This document shows positions 1 to 5,540 of a DNA stretch of 6,041 nt, one piece after another. Numbering within the stretch: position 1 is the first letter of the stretch; the number at the start of each line of letters is the position of its first letter. Origin of the DNA: an uncultured Fibrobacter sp. (lineage in GTDB: Bacteria > Fibrobacterota > Fibrobacteria > Fibrobacterales > Fibrobacteraceae); assembly GCA_947306025.1 (NCBI GenBank), contig CAMZFJ010000128.1:1-6041 (forward strand), read 5' to 3'. Under the pieces are notes generated by a model. It was not told where the DNA came from, ran no database searches, and worked only from the letters and a program-made list of their open reading frames with translations. The translations under genes were made by a program, and so were the position numbers.

Positions 1-243
1 GCTGTCCGAAACGAACGGGAGAATAGCCATCTGACGGGCACGCTTGATAGCTTCGTTCAGCATACGCTGATACTTAGCAGAGGTGCCAGAAATGCGGCGC
101 GGGATGATCTTGCCACGTTCAGAGATAAAGCGACGAAGAGTCTTTTCGTCCTTGTAGTCAATGAACTTGACGTTGTTCTCGGTGAACCAGCAAGTCTTCT
201 TGCGGCGAATACGAGTAGCCTGCTTCTTATCTTCAAAAGCCAT
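1..243 (-). CDS. rpsR: 30S ribosomal protein S18 (bS18), 3' end cut by window edge
   Basis: The 81 visible codons, read from the ATG at 243, encode bS18, a small-subunit protein that binds S6 and the 16S rRNA platform. Family marks include the basic N-terminus (RIRRKK, residues 11-16), FIDYKD at about 27-32, [11 protein letters not shown] at about 44-54, AKYQR, and the C-terminal [14 protein letters not shown]. coli S18 ends only a few residues after the equivalent LLPY, so I infer that little is missing. Only one cysteine is present (Cys18, in KKTCWF), so this looks like the zinc-free form of S18. The start codon shares its A with the TAA of rpsF, and a strong Shine-Dalgarno lies 7 nt upstream inside rpsF. 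Translation is therefore probably coupled. No ssb or priB lies between the two genes. Identification is secure; the stop lies outside the window. Confidence 0.97.
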   Translation of the reverse strand, partial: MAFEDKKQATRIRRKKTCWFTENNVKFIDYKDEKTLRRFISERGKIIPRRISGTSAKYQRMLNEAIKRARQMAILPFVSDS

Positions 244-614
244 TATTCAGCCTCCCCTTCTTCTGCGTCAACCGGAATGATTTCTTCGGTTGTCTGTGCC
301 TGAGTCTGGTCGTAAACGATTTCGCTCATCGGATAATCAGCGAGGGTCATCCAACGGAGAACGTTTTCGTTAAGCTTGAGAGCGGCTTCCATAGCAGCGA
401 CCGTTGCAGCTTCTGCCTTGTAGTAGAAGATGACATAGTAGCCGTGCTGGCGCTTGTTGATTGTGTAAGCGAGCTTGCGCTTGCCCCAGTCGTCACGGCG
501 GAGAATTTCGCCGTTACCGCTAGTGATGTTCTTGCCGATGGTCTCGACTTCAGCCTTGATAGCGTCGTCAGAGATCATAGCGTCGATGATCACCATCGTT
601 TCGTATTGTCTCAT
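243..614 (-). CDS. rpsF: 30S ribosomal protein S6 (bS6)
   Basis: The 123-residue product is bS6, the partner of S18 on the 30S platform. It opens with the family signature [19 protein letters not shown] follows at about 41-50, then the [11 protein letters not shown] strand at 58-68 and the [13 protein letters not shown] segment at 79-91. The length is normal (E. coli S6 is about 131 residues). The tail after residue 106 is acidic ([14 protein letters not shown]), as in other S6 proteins, and its GAA-GGG-GAG codons also form the Shine-Dalgarno of rpsR. The start at 614 is supported by the family N-terminus and by AAGGG 7 nt upstream. A consensus promoter and a leader with two hairpins lie directly upstream. 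The gene overlaps rpsR by one base in the arrangement TAATG. Codon choice looks like that of a highly expressed gene. Confidence 0.98.
   Translation of the reverse strand: MRQYETMVIIDAMISDDAIKAEVETIGKNITSGNGEILRRDDWGKRKLAYTINKRQHGYYVIFYYKAEAATVAAMEAALKLNENVLRWMTLADYPMSEIVYDQTQAQTTEEIIPVDAEEGEAE
251..259 (-). promoter_or_regulatory. Shine-Dalgarno of rpsR inside the rpsF tail
   Basis: The minus strand reads AAGGGGAGG here, followed by 7 nt and then the rpsR ATG at 243. It is by far the strongest ribosome binding site in the window. It lies wholly within the last codons of rpsF, which encode the acidic Glu/Gly tail. This fixes the rpsR start and suggests that ribosomes finishing S6 help to load S18. 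Confidence 0.85.
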
Positions 615-681
615 AATGAGTCCCTTTGGTCTATCGCCCGGAAACCGACATTGGCTCCGGGAGGGTTCCGAATAATTCGGT
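615..681 (-). promoter_or_regulatory. rpsF 5' leader with two hairpins; candidate S6:S18 autoregulatory element
   Basis: The predicted transcript begins near 681. Hairpin 1 pairs CCGAA (680-676) with TTCGG (672-668) around a TTA loop. Hairpin 2 pairs CCCGGA (661-656) with TCCGGG (642-637) around a 13-nt region in which GCC (655-653) can pair with GGT (646-644), leaving an asymmetric bulge. Many bacteria are known to carry a structured rpsF leader that binds the S6:S18 complex and mimics its 16S site, with a conserved CCG in a bulge. A GC-rich, CCG-containing hairpin with an asymmetric interior placed just before the rpsF ribosome binding site fits that description. I could not check it position by position against the published consensus. 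Confidence 0.5.
622..626 (-). promoter_or_regulatory. Shine-Dalgarno of rpsF
   Basis: The minus strand reads AAGGG, 7 nt before the rpsF ATG at 614. It follows the second leader hairpin by about 10 nt, so a protein or structure stabilised on that hairpin could affect ribosome access. Confidence 0.75.
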
Positions 682-687
682 GGCGAT

Positions 688-716
688 AATATAGAAAAAA
701 GGGATTTTTATGTCAA
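688..716 (-). promoter_or_regulatory. Sigma70-type promoter of rpsF-rpsR
   Basis: On the minus strand a perfect -35 box TTGACA (716-711) is followed by exactly 17 nt and a -10 box TATATT (693-688, 5 of 6 to TATAAT). An A at 681 sits 6 nt after the -10 box and is the likely start of transcription, giving a leader of about 67 nt. It is the clearest promoter in the window and suits a ribosomal protein operon. Confidence 0.88.
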
Positions 717-720
717 ACCC
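695..720 (-). terminator. Weak terminator-like hairpin overlapping the rpsF promoter
   Basis: On the minus strand GGGTTT (720-715) can pair with AAA-T-CCC (707-701), with one bulged T, and six T residues (700-695) follow directly. It lies 12 nt past the stop of the secreted-protein gene, where a terminator is expected. The stem is short and A/T-rich at its inner end, so termination would be partial at best. The same bases carry the -35 box and spacer of the rpsF promoter. Confidence 0.3.
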
Positions 721-732
721 GAGGGGGCGGTC

Positions 733-1824
733 TTAGATGCCAAACTGCAAACCGAGAAAACCAGCCACCGCCCATTCTTTTACGCTACGGTTAAAATAGC
801 GTTGGAACACCATTTCAAAGGAAATCCAAGTTGAACGGAGATTTTGCCCCGCCCATGGCCAAACTTCACGCAAGTTAAAAGCGACTCCGGGGCTGAATGC
901 CGCCAGCTGTGTCCATGACAAATTAAACTCATAGGAAGCACTAGCGCTGAGCCCTAGATAACGAAAAACGACAAGCCCCATGCCGGCTTCGATTCCAAAC
1001 GTAAAGCCGTCCAAAGAAAACATCTTCTCGCAATTTTTTTCATTTTGGAGCGAATCTGAACCATCTAAGCCAGGAACACCGACATCAGACGCATCCGCAA
1101 GCGCCCCATTCTTCGAGCTTCCATCGCGAAGTTCCTTACGGAATTCCGAGAGGTCGGTCGTTTCTAACCCGAACAAAGGAGAAATATAGAAGTCAGCACC
1201 CGTAAATCCTCGATGAAAACGAACGTTCAAGCGGTAGCGCTGGTACATGAGCATGACATCGCTATCCAAAGTTCCACCAAAGAAGCGTACATCAAGACCT
1301 CCCGTGATAAAATCTTTGTAATGGTATTCCAACTGGCCTTGCCACACGCCCAAGCAATCGCAATCCTTGGAAGCATTAAAGAGCCCAGCCCCAACGCCAA
1401 CAGAAAGGCCTTCACCTAAAAATGCAGACTGGTGCGGCAGAGGGACATTGCATTCTTCCTTGCGAACGGGCTTTGCCGATTCCGGCATAACAACGTAAAC
1501 GGTATCAACGACAGTGTCACGCACGGCCGTTACATTTTCCGCTTCACCGGCATCATCGTTAGTTGCAGAAACCGAAGTCGTAGAAATGGGCGATGTCGAA
1601 ACGGATGCCGAAGAATTAGGAGGAACTTGTTCAGACGAGGAACTTGAAACCACGGGGTTCTTAGTTGCCGTCTTTGATTTATCCACGGACTTTGGTGTAG
1701 TTTTTTTTGCGACTACAGTTGTTTTCTCTTTTTTGGTCTGCGAGCGCGAACGAGCAGAACCGGAGCTTTTAGCTTCGGCATAGACATTCAGAATCAGCAA
1801 AAGAACTAGAAAGAAAATTCGCAT
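733..1824 (-). CDS. Secreted protein with Ser/Thr/Lys-rich linker and beta-barrel-like C-terminal domain
   Basis: The 363-residue product is not a family I recognise. Residues 1-18 form a clear signal peptide: MR, a hydrophobic run IFFLVLLLILNV, and a likely cleavage after Ala-Glu-Ala. Residues 19 to about 95 are low complexity, first Lys/Arg/Thr/Ser-rich and then a Ser/Pro/Thr stretch, probably disordered. From about 136 to 363 alternating polar and hydrophobic strands with many Gly and aromatic residues (GLSVGVGAGLF, YQRYRLNVRF, YISPLFGLET, GFTFGIEAGMG, VAGFLGLQFGI) suggest an outer-membrane barrel of about 8-10 strands. The stretch at 223-265 could be a long loop. There are four cysteines (125, 155, 157, 265). 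Because the barrel is preceded by a long linker, it could instead be a periplasm-facing OmpA-like or porin-type accessory protein. The start is supported by the signal peptide; AAGG lies close upstream. It sits 57 nt after the second paralogue, possibly in one transcript. Confidence 0.75.
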   Translation of the reverse strand: MRIFFLVLLLILNVYAEAKSSGSARSRSQTKKEKTTVVAKKTTPKSVDKSKTATKNPVVSSSSSEQVPPNSSASVSTSPISTTSVSATNDDAGEAENVTAVRDTVVDTVYVVMPESAKPVRKEECNVPLPHQSAFLGEGLSVGVGAGLFNASKDCDCLGVWQGQLEYHYKDFITGGLDVRFFGGTLDSDVMLMYQRYRLNVRFHRGFTGADFYISPLFGLETTDLSEFRKELRDGSSKNGALADASDVGVPGLDGSDSLQNEKNCEKMFSLDGFTFGIEAGMGLVVFRYLGLSASASYEFNLSWTQLAAFSPGVAFNLREVWPWAGQNLRSTWISFEMVFQRYFNRSVKEWAVAGFLGLQFGI

Positions 1825-1860
1825 CGACCTTAATTTAATAAATAGTGGTCAATGGAGTAA

Positions 1861-1895
1861 TTAGTGCTTAGTGGTTAGTAGTTAGGATTTAGGGG
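1861..1895 (-). repeat. Five degenerate heptamers, each ending in CTAA, at the 3' end of the membrane-protein gene
   Basis: On the minus strand five 7-mers follow head to tail: CCCCTAA, ATCCTAA, CTACTAA, CCACTAA, GCACTAA. The second contains the actual TAA stop of the gene ending at 1882. Since seven is not a multiple of three, successive TAA triplets fall in different frames, so the array stops translation in all three minus-strand frames within 35 bp. The unit is not perfectly conserved outside CTAA. Confidence 0.7.
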
Positions 1896-3024
1896 ATAAG
1901 GAGTCTTTCGTCTCTGAATTGTGGCACTTTTTGCCATCCCAGTCGAGCGGAGAGTTTTCGTCGATGGGCAGGAACGGATCTGCCATCTGGTCAATGCGTT
2001 TTGCATTAGGAACATCGTCAGGGCTCCCAACCATGGCATTACTGAGATCAAGATAGCGCTTGACACCACGACGGTAATCAAGCAAAGTCACTTCGAAGAT
2101 GTAACCATCAAAAACATCGTAAGGAATTTTTTCTTCTTGATACGATTCAACTAGTTTTTTCAGTTCGTGAATTTTTGAGATAGACTTATTTTCTGGAGAA
2201 CTTTCAAAAGTAAATTCTATAGGTTTCTTTTCGATCACAACATACGGCAATGTGCAAAAGACGCAGAACGGACTGGTGGAGCCCTTTAGCTTTCCAAAAG
2301 AAGCGGAATCGATTTTCACAAGATATCGCATTGGAGGTTCTTTAGACAAGGACCGCGCAGACTCAGAAGTTTTCCATTCGCATGTTTCGACAGAATCCAG
2401 AACGCCGCAAACTTTTTTGGACGTGCAGACTAAAGCGGAATCGGCCTTGACGCGAATTGTCGCCATTCGTTTGTCAAAAATGAATGCGTCCGAGAAGCTG
2501 ATTTTCAGTTCGTAGTCGAATTGCGCGGAAGTAATCGAAGAGCCGTCTGCAAAATTACTCACGGGAAAGCCCGCGGAATCGTTTGCAGAATTGTTTGCAA
2601 AAACGCCCGCGGAATCAAGAGCCAAAGGTTCATCGACGATGGTGCCGAAGGGATGCCAATAATCTTCTGAAAAAAAGGAGACGATATTCGGTATCAAAAA
2701 TACAAGCAGCAAAGCGAGCGGACCAAGCAGCCAATGCCAAATCTTTCGAGGGTTAAAGAAATTGCCAATTAAACAACCGACCCCGTAAAATGCGGTAACA
2801 TAAATTCCTACAATCGCCATGTCGTACGAATCGTAGGCAATAATCCACTGGAGGCTACGCGCCACAATGACAACCAAGGGAATACAGCCTAGAACGAGCC
2901 ACAATTTTTTCTTCGAAGTATGCTTGTAGAGTGCAAATAGAACCATCCCCAAAATGACAATGGGAATAGACTCGATTAAGCTACGGTCCAAGTGGTTATA
3001 AAATTCCAAAAGAATTTTTTGCAT
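1882..3024 (-). CDS. Four-TM membrane protein with periplasmic C-terminal domain (paralogue B)
   Basis: The 380-residue product is of unknown function. Four hydrophobic segments lie at about 16-33, 41-63, 69-90 and 97-118. The positive loops YKHTSKKK (33-40) and NPRK (91-94) should be cytoplasmic, which places the N-terminus and the large C-terminal part (119-380) outside the inner membrane. A Ser/Ala/Asn linker (135-168) leads into a domain with five cysteines at 200-257 (C200, C206, C215, C254, C257), which could form disulphides there. It resembles the gene just upstream in the membrane region (FALY, KKLWL, FNPRK), at HPFGTIVDEPL (124-134), and near the C-terminus (LKKLVESY, DGYIF, LLDYRR). 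I chose the ATG at 3024; a TTG immediately before it (3027) is also in frame. AAGG, overlapping the upstream stop, lies 9 nt before the ATG, so translation is probably coupled. The stop falls in a heptamer repeat. Confidence 0.82.
   Translation of the reverse strand: MQKILLEFYNHLDRSLIESIPIVILGMVLFALYKHTSKKKLWLVLGCIPLVVIVARSLQWIIAYDSYDMAIVGIYVTAFYGVGCLIGNFFNPRKIWHWLLGPLALLLVFLIPNIVSFFSEDYWHPFGTIVDEPLALDSAGVFANNSANDSAGFPVSNFADGSSITSAQFDYELKISFSDAFIFDKRMATIRVKADSALVCTSKKVCGVLDSVETCEWKTSESARSLSKEPPMRYLVKIDSASFGKLKGSTSPFCVFCTLPYVVIEKKPIEFTFESSPENKSISKIHELKKLVESYQEEKIPYDVFDGYIFEVTLLDYRRGVKRYLDLSNAMVGSPDDVPNAKRIDQMADPFLPIDENSPLDWDGKKCHNSETKDSLSPKS
2569..2616. repeat. In-frame 12-bp direct repeat in paralogue B
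   Basis: GCCCGCGGAATC occurs at 2569-2580 and again at 2605-2616, exactly 36 bp apart, so both copies encode Asp-Ser-Ala-Gly in the Ser/Ala/Asn-rich linker just after the membrane domain. The bases between include two TTTGCA words. This suggests the linker grew by small duplications. The upstream paralogue has a much shorter linker here. Confidence 0.6.
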
Positions 3025-3035
3025 CAAACAAGGCC

Positions 3036-4118
3036 TTAATCACGGGGTTCAATTTCTTTTTTCTGCCCTGCACGTCTCCGCTCGGGATGTTTCCGCTCGG
3101 GATGTTTCGTTTTGATGGAACTATCCGGTTTGCCCAGCGTCACTCGCACAACTATTTCATTCTGCGAATCAGCGCATTTTTTTGATACATCGCTATATGA
3201 CATTGATGAGTAAGAGTCTCGCGAAGGCAAGAAACTTTTAAATGTTCTTTCAATCGCAATAGCGTCATACACACTGGAATGTTCAGCATTGTCAAAATAT
3301 AAACGACGACGCGTTTTACGTTTATAATCCCGCAATACAATCGAAGATCCATAGCCATCGAGGACAAAATCCATAGTGTATTCCCGGCTGTATTTTTCAA
3401 CGGATTTCTTCAGCTTGCGAACTATGGCAGATTTTTCGGCATCCATCAAAATCCAATTACCTACGGAATCATCACCATGCCGAACCGTCAACAGATTTTT
3501 AGTGGTATCGTACTGAACGTCAGCACATTCGCTATAACCGAATTGGAAAAAGACCGAATCATTCCGTTCGAGAAAGGAGACGTTTCGTGAGTCGTTCCCC
3601 CAAGCATCGGCTGTCGAAAAAATCATTTCGTAATCCGCTCCTTGGGACTCGCTTAACGAGGCTTGATCCAAAGGTTCGTCAGAAATTTCACCATAAGGAT
3701 GCGCCAAGAGACTCCACCCAAAAGACCAAAAAAGCAGCATAGGCATTATAACCACAAGTGGCAGCGACAATTTGCAATAAAGTTTTTTCGGATTAAAATT
3801 CTTGCCGAACAAACTACATACTAAGAAGAAAGCTATATAAAGGAACAACAATAAAAAAGTAAGCTCTATTGAAACAAAATGTTCAACCGCTATGTCTTCA
3901 TCGACTTTATAGGCAAAAATGATATAGCCGCACACAAGGGCGCCCAGGAGAATACTCCACAAAGAAAGCCAAAGCTTTTTCAAACGGAATTTTTCATAAA
4001 ATAGGGCGAACAGGAAGCCCAACAAATGAGGCAAAAAAGCCAAAACAAGCATGCACAAAATGGCCAAAATTTCGGGATCGTTATATATATTAAGCAATGT
4101 CATAAAGAAATTTATCAT
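3036..4118 (-). CDS. Four-TM membrane protein with periplasmic C-terminal domain (paralogue A); start uncertain
   Basis: This protein of unknown function has about 360 residues from the ATG at 4118 (379 if read from the ATG at 4175). Counted from 4118, hydrophobic segments lie at about 16-40, 48-70, 78-104 and 116-138. The positive loops EKFRLKK and NPKK put the C-terminal domain outside the cytoplasm. HPYGEISDEPL follows the fourth segment, and LKKSVEKY, LDGY and LRDYKRK near the C-terminus match its downstream neighbour. The two are clearly diverged duplicates. This copy lacks roughly 60 residues in the middle of the outer domain and most of the cysteines. I prefer 4118 (or 4103, which aligns best with the paralogue) because codons 4-14 of the longer reading are a terminator-like hairpin. 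None of the three starts has a good Shine-Dalgarno. The tail is basic and ends with a duplicated KHPER. The stop is 11 nt before the next ATG. Confidence 0.78.
   Translation of the reverse strand: MINFFMTLLNIYNDPEILAILCMLVLAFLPHLLGFLFALFYEKFRLKKLWLSLWSILLGALVCGYIIFAYKVDEDIAVEHFVSIELTFLLLFLYIAFFLVCSLFGKNFNPKKLYCKLSLPLVVIMPMLLFWSFGWSLLAHPYGEISDEPLDQASLSESQGADYEMIFSTADAWGNDSRNVSFLERNDSVFFQFGYSECADVQYDTTKNLLTVRHGDDSVGNWILMDAEKSAIVRKLKKSVEKYSREYTMDFVLDGYGSSIVLRDYKRKTRRRLYFDNAEHSSVYDAIAIERTFKSFLPSRDSYSSMSYSDVSKKCADSQNEIVVRVTLGKPDSSIKTKHPERKHPERRRAGQKKEIEPRD
3077..3106. repeat. 15-bp exact tandem duplication in the tail of paralogue A
   Basis: TCCGCTCGGGATGTT occurs twice back to back. On the coding strand it gives Lys-His-Pro-Glu-Arg twice in the basic C-terminal tail. 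Fifteen bases keep the frame, so this looks like a recent slippage event in a tolerant, probably unstructured tail. Confidence 0.8.
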
Positions 4119-4136
4119 ATACGCAATATACACAAA

Positions 4137-4162
4137 AGCCCTCGGCAGAAAAGCCGAGAGCC
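4137..4162 (-). terminator. Terminator-like hairpin at the 5' end of paralogue A
   Basis: On the minus strand GGCTCTCGGC (4162-4153) pairs with GCCGAGGGCT (4146-4137) around the loop TTTTCT. This gives 10 bp including two G-T pairs, with a perfect CTCGGC/GCCGAG core. TTTT (4137-4134) overlaps and follows the stem, then G. It could be the last terminator of the trpS unit or an attenuator in the leader of the membrane-protein genes. Its position inside the longest reading frame of paralogue A argues for a start further downstream. Confidence 0.5.
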
Positions 4163-4180
4163 GTGTAAAAAACATTTATA

Positions 4181-4204
4181 GATTTTTCACTTCGTGAGGA
4201 TGAC
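4181..4204. repeat. Degenerate REP-like intergenic element
   Basis: On the minus strand it reads GTCATCCTCACGAAGTGA followed by AAAATC, with a small inner dyad TCAC-TTC-GTGA. From memory, many bacterial genomes carry an intergenic hairpin family of the form GTCATCCTGAGCGAAGCGAAGGATC, and this looks like a decayed relative. I cannot test copy number from one window. Confidence 0.35.
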
Positions 4205-4226
4205 GAATAGCGTACATTACAGCAAA

Positions 4227-4490
4227 GCCCCAGTTTTTATACTGGGGCGATTTTGGAAAAGGAGGGACCGTGAGCAACAAACGCCTAGTATAACTAGGCG
4301 TGATTGCGACCTTTGGCCACTTAGCACTTCAGTGTTTATGTGGACATGGCCACCTTTAGGTGGTAGCGAGGCGAAGACGGAGTCCCCGTCTAGCATAAGA
4401 GCCGAGCGGTCTTATTGGTGAGCCATAAACGACCCGTATCAACGGGTCGTGTTGGCGAGAGCGAGCGCCAATCACATATTTCTATATGAT
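4227..4490. other. Array of eight consecutive stem-loops between trpS and paralogue A
   Basis: I see no gene in 4176-4510. It holds stem-loops in series: GCCCCAGT/ACTGGGGC (4227-4248), ACGCCTAGT/ACTAGGCGT (4281-4301), CCACCT/AGGTGG (4350-4363), AGACGG/CCGTCT (4375-4391), ATAAGA/TCTTAT (4395-4415, with an inner CCG/CGG), ACGACCCGT/ACGGGTCGT (4429-4450), TTGGCG/CGCCAA (4452-4471), and CATAT/ATATG (4475-4488). The stems at 4227, 4281 and 4429 are perfect (8, 9 and 9 bp). Stem sequences all differ, so this is not one tandem repeat. GCGAG recurs in the connectors (4366, 4455, 4461, 4498). No tRNA-like fold or long T tract is visible. It may be a structured 3' UTR of trpS, a mosaic of hairpin repeats, or an unknown RNA. 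Confidence 0.65.
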
Positions 4491-4518
4491 TCTAGGCGCG
4501 AGCGGTCTTATTAGTAAG
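4403..4518. repeat. Direct repeat of the trpS stop region, 96 bp apart
   Basis: Positions 4403-4422 and 4499-4518 match at 18 of 20 bases, including an unbroken 14-base core CGAGCGGTCTTATT. The right-hand copy spans the TAATAA end of trpS. In the left-hand copy the bases matching the trpS stop codon read CAA instead of TAA on the minus strand, because of one substitution. The DNA between the copies carries three of the stem-loops of the array. Confidence 0.65.
4429..4450 (-). terminator. Candidate terminator of trpS
   Basis: This is a perfect 9-bp stem (ACGACCCGT/ACGGGTCGT) with a four-base loop, about 60 nt past the trpS stop. On the minus strand only TTT-A follows, so the T tract is weak. 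It is the strongest hairpin close to the end of trpS and is part of the stem-loop array. Confidence 0.45.
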
Positions 4519-5506
4519 TTCCGAGCAAGTGACGGACGCGGTCCATCATGACCTTGGCTTTGGCGCGGGCGCGTTCCTTACCGTAAGCGAGAATCTTTTC
4601 GATTTCGTCGGTGTGGTCGAGCAAGTAGAAGTACTTTTCGCGAGCAGCACCGAGATGTTCTTCGAGGACATTCTGGAGTTCCTGCTTGGCGTGGCCCCAG
4701 CCCATGCCGCCTGCACGGTAGCGTGCTGCGAGAGCTTCGGTCTGTTCCGGCGTTGCAAAGAGTTTGTACAACTTAAACACGTTGCAAGTATCCGGATCCT
4801 TCGGTTCTTCGATGCCCTGGGAGTTCGTCACGATCTTGCCGAGACGCTTCTTGAGAGCCTTCGGTTCGAGGAAAATGTCGATGTAGTTGTCGTAGGACTT
4901 GCTCATCTTGCGACCGTCGAGACCCGGGATAACGCCAGTGGATTCCTGGAAAACCGGTTCCGGAACGGTGAACACGTCTTCGCCAAAGTGCTTGTTGAAC
5001 TTGATGGCGATGTCGCGAGCGAATTCCACGTGCTGCTTCTGGTCCTTGCCCACCGGCACGATGTCGGCGCTGAACATGAGAATGTCGGCATCCATGAGGC
5101 ACGGGTAGCAGTATAGGCCCATGTTCACGTTGGAATCGACGTCAACGCCTGCGGCGGTGTTTGCTTCGACCTTCGCCTTGTAGGCGTGTGCACGGTTCAT
5201 GAAGCCCTTCGGCGTGAAGCAGCTGAGAGCCCAGCTAAGTTCAAAGATTTCAGGAATGTCGCTCTGCTTGTAGAACAGGGATTCTTCCGGATTGAGGCCG
5301 AGAGCAAGCCAAGTGGCAGCGACCTTGTAGATGTTCGCGCGCATTTCGGCGCCGTTCTGCACAGTCGTCAAAGCGTGATAGTCCGCAATGAAATAGACCG
5401 TGTCGTAAGTCTTTGTAAGTTCAAGAGCCGGGCGGATTGCGCCCACATAGTTGCCGAGATGGGGAGTGCCCGTCGGCTTGATACCAGTAAGAGAAATCTT
5501 TTTCAT
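4511..5506 (-). CDS. trpS: Tryptophanyl-tRNA synthetase
   Basis: The 331-residue product is a class I synthetase that charges tRNA-Trp with tryptophan in the cytoplasm. The ATP-binding HIGH-type motif is TPHLGN (14-19) and the KMSKS loop is exact at 200-204, in GRKMSKSYDN. The tryptophan-site block YPCLMDADILMFSADIVPVGKDQKQHVEFARD runs at about 134-165; only its edges matter here. Asp141 corresponds to the indole-binding Asp of Bacillus TrpRS, and the usual AADIL reads DADIL. Length is normal for bacterial TrpRS (about 325-340). I start at 5506 because MKKISLTGIKPTG matches the family N-terminus; an in-frame ATG at 5551 would add 15 residues not seen in the family. No clear Shine-Dalgarno precedes 5506. 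Two stops (TAATAA) end the gene. Two operator-like dyads and a candidate promoter lie 35-83 bp upstream. Confidence 0.96.
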   Translation of the reverse strand: MKKISLTGIKPTGTPHLGNYVGAIRPALELTKTYDTVYFIADYHALTTVQNGAEMRANIYKVAATWLALGLNPEESLFYKQSDIPEIFELSWALSCFTPKGFMNRAHAYKAKVEANTAAGVDVDSNVNMGLYCYPCLMDADILMFSADIVPVGKDQKQHVEFARDIAIKFNKHFGEDVFTVPEPVFQESTGVIPGLDGRKMSKSYDNYIDIFLEPKALKKRLGKIVTNSQGIEEPKDPDTCNVFKLYKLFATPEQTEALAARYRAGGMGWGHAKQELQNVLEEHLGAAREKYFYLLDHTDEIEKILAYGKERARAKAKVMMDRVRHLLGTY

Positions 5507-5540
5507 GGGGTGCAATTTAGGAAATTTTAGAAAGTCGCAA

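Noticed and set aside
1514..1783. 89-codon plus-strand frame opposite the secreted protein
   Set aside because: It mirrors the Ser/Thr/Lys-rich linker of the real gene and has no ribosome site.
4194..4421. 75-codon plus-strand frame in the hairpin array, starting with GTG
   Set aside because: Its codons are the arms of successive stem-loops, there is no ribosome site, and the product looks like no protein.
4227..4490. tRNA or CRISPR array among the stem-loops
   Set aside because: No cloverleaf with a T-loop sequence is present. The stems all differ and are not evenly spaced, so there is no constant repeat.
4529..5116. 195-codon open frame on the plus strand
   Set aside because: It lies wholly antisense to trpS, whose family match is certain. 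Its Val/Leu/Glu-rich product looks like the mirror of biased trpS codons.
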